Source of the DNA: an uncultured Collinsella sp.
Lineage (GTDB): Bacteria; Actinomycetota; Coriobacteriia; Coriobacteriales; Coriobacteriaceae
Reading direction: 5' to 3'
Assembly: GCA_902464175.1 (NCBI GenBank)
Contig: CABQHZ010000052.1
Location: forward strand, 1 to 11,447
Length of the DNA: 11,447 nucleotides
The notes beneath the pieces are model-generated. The model saw nothing but the letters and a program-made list of their open reading frames with translations. It was not told the DNA's origin and ran no database searches. The translations under genes were made by a program, and so were the position numbers. How positions within the stretch are numbered: the stretch's first letter is position 1; each line of letters opens with the position of its first letter. Shown in pieces: positions 6,774 through 11,447 of the stretch.

Positions 6774-6834
6774 CGAAGAGTGTCCCCGGTGACTAGTCGT
6801 TTAAGAACGTCCCCAATGACTGACCAATGACTAG
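6774..6834 (-). repeat. Bipartite GGGGAC repeat, copy D (downstream of the second HAD gene)
   Basis: Read on the minus strand, core 1 (GGGGACGTTCTTAAA) starts at 6814 and core 2 (GGGGACACTCTTCGC) at 6787, again 27 bp apart, with a GACTAGTC arm between them (6791-6798). The other arm, GACTAG at 6829-6834, contains the stop codon of the minus-strand HAD gene (6831-6833). An 11-bp step is duplicated here: CCAATGACTGA (6813-6823), then CCAATGACTAG (6824-6834). Confidence 0.78.
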
Positions 6835-7673
6835 GCGAGGGCGGCCATGATGGTGCGGGCGACGCCGTCGTGGTCGTTGTCGTATTTAGTGATGGCGTCG
6901 GCGGCCTCGCAGTCTTCGGACTCGGCGTTGATCATGGCCATGCCGTGGCCCGCTGCCTGCAGCATGGGGATGTCGTTGATGTTGTCGCCGAACGCCCAGG
7001 CGTCGGCGAGACGCTCGCCCAGGTGCTCGCATAGCCACGTGAGGGCCGTCCCCTTGGTGGCGCCTTCGCCCATGACCTCGATATTCATGGCGTAAGAACG
7101 TGTGACCTCAATTCCTCCGAGCGTGTCGAGCGCCGTCGCGATGGCGTCGCGATCGGCGGGGTCGTGCCAGTACATGGCGATGCGTTCGAGCGTCTCGACC
7201 TCGTCGATTTTGCTGTCGATATCCATGTCGATCGGTGTTCGTGTGCGCTTGAGCGAAGCCGCGATGTGGGGGTCGCCGCCGCAGAATTCGTCCAGGCGCG
7301 TGTAGAGCGAGCGGGGGAGGAAGCACTGCCCGTCCGCGAAGATATCGAAGGTGACGTCATGGCCGGCGGCAATGCTATGGACGCGGTGGGCGATGGCGCG
7401 GTCGAGCGGTCGGCTCAAAATGCGCCTAGCACGTGAGGTATCGGTGGGCGTACCGTCGTCGAGCTGCCAGACGCTGGCACCGTTGGCACAGACCGCGTAG
7501 TGTACGGCGGGGTGGGCGAGGATGGGCTCAAAGATGCCCGACAGCGGGCGCCCCGTGCAGGGCACAAACTCAACACCGCGGCGCGCAAGCTCGTCGAGCA
7601 TCGCCCAGGTGGCGTCGCTCATCTGCTTGTCACTCGTCAACAGCGTTCCATCCATATCGGAAAAAACAATCAT
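6831..7673 (-). CDS. HAD-IIB family phosphatase
   Basis: A 280-aa Cof-like HAD hydrolase. Motif I is DMDGTLL (D6 and D8), motif II is CTGR (T40), motif III is GEGATKG (K207) and motif IV is GDNIND (229-234). All catalytic positions are kept. The start at 7673 has AAAGGG on the minus strand about nine bases upstream. It is clearly a different paralogue from the gene at 5918, with a different cap and little similarity outside the motifs, so this is not a recent duplication. It lies just downstream of the citrate synthase terminator, with only 25 bases between the T-run and the start codon and no visible promoter. Expression probably depends on terminator read-through. Substrate unknown. Confidence 0.91.
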   Translation of the reverse strand: MIVFSDMDGTLLTSDKQMSDATWAMLDELARRGVEFVPCTGRPLSGIFEPILAHPAVHYAVCANGASVWQLDDGTPTDTSRARRILSRPLDRAIAHRVHSIAAGHDVTFDIFADGQCFLPRSLYTRLDEFCGGDPHIAASLKRTRTPIDMDIDSKIDEVETLERIAMYWHDPADRDAIATALDTLGGIEVTRSYAMNIEVMGEGATKGTALTWLCEHLGERLADAWAFGDNINDIPMLQAAGHGMAMINAESEDCEAADAITKYDNDHDGVARTIMAALA

Positions 7674-7698
7674 TCGATGCAGCCCTTTCTGCTGGCAT

Positions 7699-7737
7699 AA
7701 AAAGCGTGGCCGAGGGCGGTGATGCCCTGGCCACGCT
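7699..7737 (-). terminator. Intrinsic terminator of the citrate synthase operon
   Basis: On the minus strand an eight-pair outer stem (GCGTGGCC at 7729-7736 with GGCCACGC at 7704-7711) continues into a five-pair inner stem (AGGGC with GCCCT, 7724-7728 and 7713-7717). One unpaired base and a six-base loop complete it. Five U residues follow (A-run 7699-7703 on the plus strand). It lies 24 bases after the citrate synthase stop codon. Confidence 0.85.
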
Positions 7738-7760
7738 CGGGTTCTATAACGGTCCGCGTC

Positions 7761-9179
7761 CTAGCGGTCGGCGAGCGGCTTGTACTCCAGCGGCTCGATC
7801 ACCGGACGGTATGCCGGGCGGATGATGCGGTGCGCGCAGAAGAGCTCTTCCATGCGGTGTGCCGACCAGCCGGCCATGCGGGCGACGGCGAATAACGGCG
7901 TAAAAAGCGTCTCGGGCACGCCGAGCATCTTGTAGATAAAGCCCGTGTACAGGTCGATGTTGGCGCAGATGGGCTTGGTCATGCCGTGGTCGCGCATGAC
8001 CTGGGGTGCCAGGCGCTCGATGCGCTCGATGAGTGCGAACTCTTCGCCCAAGTCCTTCTTGGCTGCCAGCGAGCGCGCGTAACGGCGGCAGACCTCGGCG
8101 CGCGGGTCGCTCAGCGTGTAGACGGCGTGGCCCATGCCGTAGATGAGACCCGTGCCGTCGAAGGCCTGCTTGTCGAGGATCTTGCCCAGGTAGGCTGCGA
8201 CCTCGTCCTCGTCCTCCCAGTTGGAGACATGCGCGCGGATGTCCTCGTGCATGGACACGACCTTGGCATTGGCACCGCCGTGGCGCGGGCCCTTGAGCGA
8301 GCCGATGGCCGCGGCATAAGCGGAATACGGGTCGGTGGCCGAAGACGACAGCACGCGGCAAGCGAAGGTGGAGTTGTTGCCGCCGCCGTGCTCGGCATGC
8401 AGCATGAGCATAACGTCGAGCAGCATCGCCTCATCGCGGGTGAACGCCATGCCGCCGCGCAGGACCTGTAGGATGGTCTCGGCGGTGGAGAGACCGGGCG
8501 TGGGGTGCGGCACGTGAACCTCGGAGCCGCGAAGCTTGGCGACCGAGGCCATGTGTGCGAAGGCGGCGATGCGCGGGAGACGTGCGAGCATGGAAATGGC
8601 GACGTCGATTTCGTGCTCGGGCGTGATCACGTCGGGCTCGGCATCGAAGGCGTAGAGCAGCAGTACGGCGCGCTGGAGCACGTTCATGATGCTCGACGAC
8701 ACCGTGGTCATAGGGAACTCTTTAACGTACTCGTCGCTCAGATGTCTAAAGGCGCCCAGGCGCTCGCAAAAGCCGTCGAGCTCTTCCTTGTTAGGGAGCG
8801 AACCCGTGATAAGCAGATAGGCGACTTCCTCGTAGCCGTAGCGATTCTCGGCCTGGGCATTGTTGACCAGATCCTCGATGCTGTAGCCGCGAAGCGTGAG
8901 CTTGCCCTGATCGGGCACGACCTTTCCGTCGACCTTGTTGTAGCCGTGCACATCCGAGATACGAGTGAGGCCCGCGACCACGCCCGAGCCGTCGGCATTG
9001 CGCAGGCCGCGCTTGACATTGTGCTCGACAAACAGGCCCTCTTCATAAGGGTCGGTCGGAAGGCCGTGGTAGAGGCTTTCGCTCTCAGACGAAATCTGAC
9101 GGCTCGCCTCGTAATCCAGAACCAGGCGGCTCAGGTGATCGTCGAAGCGGTAGTAGATTTTCTTGGCGTCGTAGGCCAT
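7761..9179 (-). CDS. Citrate synthase family protein (long form)
   Basis: It condenses oxaloacetate and acetyl-CoA to citrate, the entry step to the oxidative branch leading to 2-oxoglutarate and glutamate. The 472-aa product carries LHAEHGGGNNSTF (260-272), GPRHGGAN with catalytic H300, GMGHAVYTLSDPRA with H351, and NIDLYTGF with D409: the His-His-Asp triad of the family. Substrate-binding arginines are present in DPRA and in the C-terminal RIIRPAY. It is longer than the usual 370-430 aa enzymes, with about 50 extra N-terminal residues, as in some clostridial and actinobacterial forms. A 2-methylcitrate synthase cannot be excluded. The start at 9179 has AGGAG just upstream on the minus strand. 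It follows the ACT-domain gene after 77 bases and is probably cotranscribed. Confidence 0.93.
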   Translation of the reverse strand: MAYDAKKIYYRFDDHLSRLVLDYEASRQISSESESLYHGLPTDPYEEGLFVEHNVKRGLRNADGSGVVAGLTRISDVHGYNKVDGKVVPDQGKLTLRGYSIEDLVNNAQAENRYGYEEVAYLLITGSLPNKEELDGFCERLGAFRHLSDEYVKEFPMTTVSSSIMNVLQRAVLLLYAFDAEPDVITPEHEIDVAISMLARLPRIAAFAHMASVAKLRGSEVHVPHPTPGLSTAETILQVLRGGMAFTRDEAMLLDVMLMLHAEHGGGNNSTFACRVLSSSATDPYSAYAAAIGSLKGPRHGGANAKVVSMHEDIRAHVSNWEDEDEVAAYLGKILDKQAFDGTGLIYGMGHAVYTLSDPRAEVCRRYARSLAAKKDLGEEFALIERIERLAPQVMRDHGMTKPICANIDLYTGFIYKMLGVPETLFTPLFAVARMAGWSAHRMEELFCAHRIIRPAYRPVIEPLEYKPLADR

Positions 9180-9215
9180 GCGCGCTCCTCTCCGGTCCGC
9201 TTTGGGGCCGCGCGC

Positions 9216-9234
9216 TTGGACGATATGACGTCAA
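9216..9234. promoter_or_regulatory. Dyad between the ACT gene and citrate synthase
   Basis: A dyad-like sequence (TTGGACGATATGACGTCAA) includes a perfect 8-bp palindrome, TGACGTCA (9226-9233). On the minus strand a TTGACG resembles a -35, but no -10 lies at a suitable distance. It may be an operator or chance. Confidence 0.2.
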
Positions 9235-9256
9235 GCTGCCCCGAGCGGCTTGTTCG

Positions 9257-9544
9257 CTACAGGCGGTACATAAAGTTAAAGACGTCCTCGCGCTGGATGG
9301 ACACGTTGACGCCCGAAAGCTCGCCGGCCTCGGCCAGCGCCTTCTGCAGCTCGGCGAAGTCGAGCTTGGACTCGGCGGTGTCGGCCAGCATGGTCATGGT
9401 GAAGATGTCCTCGATAATGGACTGCGTGATGTCGCGGATGTCGACGTTGGCCTCGCCTAGGACACGGGTGACGCCGGCGACGATGCCGGGGCGGTTCTTG
9501 CCAAGGACGGTGATGACGATACGGGAGGACGAGATCTCGGCCAT
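9257..9544 (-). CDS. ACT domain-containing protein (UPF0237 type)
   Basis: A 95-aa protein consisting of one complete ACT fold. The N-terminal strand reads SSRIVITVLG, the ligand-loop motif is KNRPGIVAGVTRVL (residues 16-29), and ANVDIRDITQSII follows. Residues 49-90 form the second half. ACT domains bind amino acids and act as allosteric or transcriptional sensors; the closest named relatives are UPF0237 proteins and the GcvR family. No DNA-binding or catalytic domain is attached. The start has AAAGGG on the minus strand (about 9552-9557). UPF0237 genes usually stand next to a UPF0210 (DUF711) gene; here the downstream neighbour is citrate synthase instead. A role in sensing an amino acid, for instance in glutamate-family supply, is inference. 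Confidence 0.9.
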   Translation of the reverse strand: MAEISSSRIVITVLGKNRPGIVAGVTRVLGEANVDIRDITQSIIEDIFTMTMLADTAESKLDFAELQKALAEAGELSGVNVSIQREDVFNFMYRL

Positions 9545-9591
9545 GGGAAACCCTTTCGCGTGATTGCGGCGCGCGCGGGGCGCTCCGCTAC

Positions 9592-9614
9592 GGTACAGTG
9601 TTCATCATTGTACC
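9592..9614 (-). promoter_or_regulatory. Operator-like dyad over the -10 of the ACT-citrate synthase promoter
   Basis: GGTACAGTG (9592-9600) and CATTGTACC (9606-9614) form an inverted repeat of nine-base arms with one mismatch and a five-base spacer. The right arm read on the minus strand contains TACAAT (9607-9612), a good -10 about 63 bases before the ACT start codon. A repressor bound to this dyad would cover the promoter. No strong -35 is visible. Confidence 0.45.
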
Positions 9615-9673
9615 TGTCTGGCGCAAAAAAAGGCGCGCTCGCTGCGGCGTTACATGCCTGCAACATGAGCGTA

Positions 9674-9884
9674 AGGGGGAAGGCCGCACGGGGAAGAGCC
9701 GTCTGGCGCGTGTCCGGCTCGTGTTGGGTTGATTTCCGATCTCAGCCGAACACATTGAGCGGACAGGCCGTTCCCGCAGTCAGCCGAACGCCTCCGACGG
9801 CTGATTCCGAACTGGAAGCGGAGGGCATCCCCGCCCTTCGGTAGGGGATACCGCTCCGCGGCGCATGCCGCGGGCGGCGCCCCT
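9674..9884. other. Gene-free stretch with dense stem-loop potential
   Basis: The 397 bases between the ACT gene and the recombinase remnant hold no convincing gene and no tRNA. AGGGG...GCCGC (9674-9687) can pair with GCGGC...CCCCT (9874-9884) as a closing stem. Inside are GAGCCG/CGGCTC (9696-9701 with 9715-9720) and GTGTTGGGTTGA/TCAGCCGAACAC (9721-9732 with 9742-9753, one mismatch and one G-U). TCAGCCG/CGGCTGA (9780-9786 with 9798-9804) follows. At the end, either GCGGAG/CTCCGC enclosing ATCCCC/GGGGAT (9818-9859) or CCGCGGC/GCCGCGG (9856-9873) can form. TCAGCCGAAC occurs twice (9742 and 9780). It could be a structured RNA or recombination-site DNA. Strand unknown, and high GC inflates chance pairing. 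Confidence 0.3.
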
Positions 9885-9941
9885 ATCGGACCACCGTGAC
9901 CTCAGTTGGGATGGGCCCAGCACTGCCGCGTACTCGGTGAG

Positions 9942-10667
9942 CTAGAGCCAACTGTTCGTCTTCACGTCGCGTATGGCGATATTTCGGTCGTCCGGCTCGG
10001 TGATGCCGTAGCCGAACGCCTGGAGCGTCTCGATGGACTCCTGGATCCTCTGCTGGAACATGGGACCCGGATCGACCCTCGGCCCGAGGTGCCCGCGCCA
10101 AAGGCACGGCGTGGCGCGCAGCATGTTATGGATTTTGGAGATGGGCTCGATGTCGGCGTAGACGTTGAGCGTCGCCATGGCGTCCTTGTGGCCGAGGATC
10201 GATTGGAGCGCCTTGATATCGCCGCCTTGGCGGATCCACTGCGTTGCGAACGTGTGGCGAAGGCCGTGGAACGTGATCAGCTCGTCGTTGGTGCCCATGA
10301 GGCCGTTGGTCTCCGAGAACGTCTTGAACGCCCTGCGGATATAGCTTGTCGTCGCGAAGGTCGCGCCCGGCTCCGACAGGATGTAGCAGTCCCCGATCTC
10401 GACCGCCCCGGTAAGGCCGCGCAAGCGCAGCTTTCCGCAGTCGATCTCGTGGGTCTCCTTCAGGAAGGGGAGTAGGCCGACCGGGTCGATGGGGATACCC
10501 CTGGCGTCATGGGTCTTGGTGTCCTTGATGAACGAACCCATTCCCTTCGCGTACGCCACCGAGTGTCTGATCGAGATCAGGCCCGTCTCGAAATCCACAT
10601 CGCACCACCGAAGGCCGCAGACCTCGCCGATTCGCATCCCCGTGTGCAGGGCGAGTACGACCGCCCT
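9942..10667 (-). pseudogene. Tyrosine recombinase (phage-type integrase), 5'-truncated, catalytic domain only
   Basis: Phage-type integrases cut and rejoin DNA through a tyrosine. The visible reading frame holds an entire catalytic domain. Numbered from the ATG at 10637, the residues are box I R2 (in HTGMRIGE), K41, H124-x-x-R127 (HGLRH), H150 (LGH) and nucleophile Y160 (NVYADI). The family sequence begins upstream of that ATG: the codons at 10638-10667 read RAVVLALHTG, the normal lead-in to box I. The ATG is therefore not a true start, and the arm-binding and core-binding N-terminal domains (about 150-200 residues) are missing. The frame is closed upstream by TAG at 10668-10670, the stop codon of the HTH gene. 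About 71 residues follow the tyrosine, longer than in many relatives. Probably a remnant of a mobile element; activity is unlikely. Confidence 0.85.
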
Positions 10668-10919
10668 CTAATCCTCGGCGGACCAATCGAGTCCGAACTC
10701 CTTTCGGGCATCCTCTTCGCTCATGACTTCGAGAAGGTCTCCGGGTTGGCAACGAAGGGCGAGGCATAGCTGCTCGAGTGTGTTGAAGCGAATGCCGCGA
10801 ATATGCCCTTTTTTAATACGGGACAGGTTCACGGGCGTGGTTCCAATCCTTTCGGCAAGTTCGTTCGAGGAAATCTTTCGCTCGGCCATGATCTTGTCGA
10901 GGCGAACAATTACGGGCAT
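10668..10919 (-). CDS. Cro/C1 (XRE) family small HTH regulator, YozG-like
   Basis: The 83-aa product is nearly all one helix-turn-helix domain. LDKIMAERKISSNELAERIG and TTPVNLSRIKKG form the HTH, then IRFNTLEQLCLALRCQPGDLLE follows. This matches the small YozG-type regulators encoded next to DUF2975 membrane proteins. The start lies nine bases after the stop of the upstream membrane gene; its weak Shine-Dalgarno (AAGGAA) overlaps that stop, so translational coupling is likely. The last ~17 residues (MSEEDARKEFGLDWSAED) extend past the usual end of such proteins. The stop TAG is in frame with the recombinase remnant behind it, so part of the tail may derive from fusion to it. The target is unknown; autoregulation is typical. 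Confidence 0.87.
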   Translation of the reverse strand: MPVIVRLDKIMAERKISSNELAERIGTTPVNLSRIKKGHIRGIRFNTLEQLCLALRCQPGDLLEVMSEEDARKEFGLDWSAED

Positions 10920-10928
10920 GGCGTTTCC

Positions 10929-11441
10929 TTACGCAATCTCGTCGGAGTCGAGGTACAGCTCTCGGGCGTACAAGAAGAGCTGGGAAAGCATGAACAGGAC
11001 GATGCCGAGAACCAGAGAGGTCCAATCGAATGATGAAGCGATCTCTTGGGCGCCGACGGCCCCCTCGCCGCCAAACATCGAAACGGAGGTTTTGAGTGAG
11101 CCGGCGTAGAGGCTGGTGGCAGCTTGAACAACGAAGAGAATGCCGAGCACCTTCAAGCATGTCGCAGACCCTTTCTTGAAGGGGTCTCCGCTCTTGATCG
11201 TCCACACGAGAACGGCGCTGAGGATGGTCGTAGCGATACCGATGACGGCAGGGACCAATGTCGAGATCGCAAGGGCTGGATACGCGGGGGAGTCTGCAAT
11301 TACAGGGTTGTCGAGCACTTCGATTGCTGGCTTTAAGGAGAACGCCACTTGTGCGATGGCGGTGGCGCAAAGGGTCGCAGAGGCTATCGCACATGCGATG
11401 CGGAAGGAATGAAGCCGGGGAGTGCGATTGTCGGAACTCAT
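10929..11441 (-). CDS. Four-helix membrane protein, DUF2975-like
   Basis: A 170-aa hydrophobic protein with four predicted membrane segments at about residues 14-36, 56-82, 95-114 and 141-160. A short polar N-terminus and a terminal LFLYARELYLDSDEIA complete it. Size, helix count, the final acidic LFxYxxEL-type helix and the immediately following YozG-like HTH gene fit the DUF2975 family (B. subtilis YoaS type), whose function is not known. The ATG at 11441 has only six bases of the window upstream (no stop codon among them), so the Shine-Dalgarno is outside and a longer N-terminus cannot be excluded. Base composition looks less GC-rich than that of the core genes, as in the HTH gene. Confidence 0.72.
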   Translation of the reverse strand: MSSDNRTPRLHSFRIACAIASATLCATAIAQVAFSLKPAIEVLDNPVIADSPAYPALAISTLVPAVIGIATTILSAVLVWTIKSGDPFKKGSATCLKVLGILFVVQAATSLYAGSLKTSVSMFGGEGAVGAQEIASSFDWTSLVLGIVLFMLSQLFLYARELYLDSDEIA

Positions 11442-11447
11442 AATAAC

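Noticed and set aside
8505..9563. Open frame of 352 codons on the plus strand across citrate synthase and the ACT gene
   Set aside because: Antisense to two well-supported genes, spanning their intergenic gap, with no family motif.
9560..9844. Possible 94-residue plus-strand gene in the gene-free stretch
   Set aside because: No clear Shine-Dalgarno, it starts inside the ACT promoter region, the composition is low in information, and it overlaps the predicted stem-loops. It was not recognised as any family.
9545..9941. tRNA gene as integration target beside the recombinase
   Set aside because: No cloverleaf, no GGTTCRA T-loop and no CCA end could be found on either strand in this stretch.
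1..11447. CRISPR array or toxin-antitoxin operon
   Set aside because: No regularly spaced identical repeats; the 27-bp core spacing occurs within single units, not as an array. The HTH gene partners a DUF2975 membrane protein, not a toxin.

Overview
This is chromosomal DNA from a high-GC Gram-positive bacterium, most likely a Collinsella-type member of the Coriobacteriia. I infer this from the GC-rich codon use, from the character of the tyrosyl-tRNA synthetase, adenine deaminase and citrate synthase proteins, and from the GGGGAC-containing repeats at gene ends. It is not proven from the sequence alone.

Left part (1-3650). The window opens inside a leftward gene, probably a class A penicillin-binding protein, of which only the cytoplasmic tail and membrane anchor are visible. 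A U32-family protein (320-2278) is divergent from it. tyrS (2375-3586) follows in the same direction, with its own extended -10 candidate, a leader hairpin and a very strong intrinsic terminator (3614-3650).

Middle part (3651-7736). An adenine deaminase gene, ade (3891-5711), has a terminator-like hairpin between its promoter and its start codon. Next comes a Cof-type HAD phosphatase (5918-6712), whose Shine-Dalgarno lies in the right arm of a long nested hairpin. A second, convergent HAD phosphatase lies at 6831-7673. Four copies of one bipartite repeat sit at the 3' ends of tyrS, ade and both HAD genes. Each copy points the same way as the gene before it, has two GGGGAC-type cores exactly 27 bp apart, and has a palindromic arm whose sequence differs between copies while pairing is kept.

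Right-centre (7699-9544). A leftward ACT-domain regulator (UPF0237 type) and a long citrate synthase form a probable operon. It reads from a promoter overlapped by a 23-bp dyad (9592-9614) and ends at a terminator (7699-7736). The second HAD gene starts 25 nt beyond that terminator without a visible promoter of its own.

Right end (9545-11447). A roughly 400-bp gene-free stretch with many potential stem-loops precedes what looks like the edge of an accessory region. This holds the catalytic half of a tyrosine recombinase whose N-terminal half is missing, then a small Cro/C1-type HTH regulator, then a four-helix DUF2975-like membrane protein, all leftward. The HTH frame and the recombinase remnant are in the same frame, separated by one TAG codon. 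The HTH and membrane genes look less GC-rich than the core genes.

The best candidates for undescribed biology are the bipartite gene-end repeats, the two 5'-leader structures (ade and the first HAD gene), the folded stretch at 9674-9884 and the HTH/recombinase junction.
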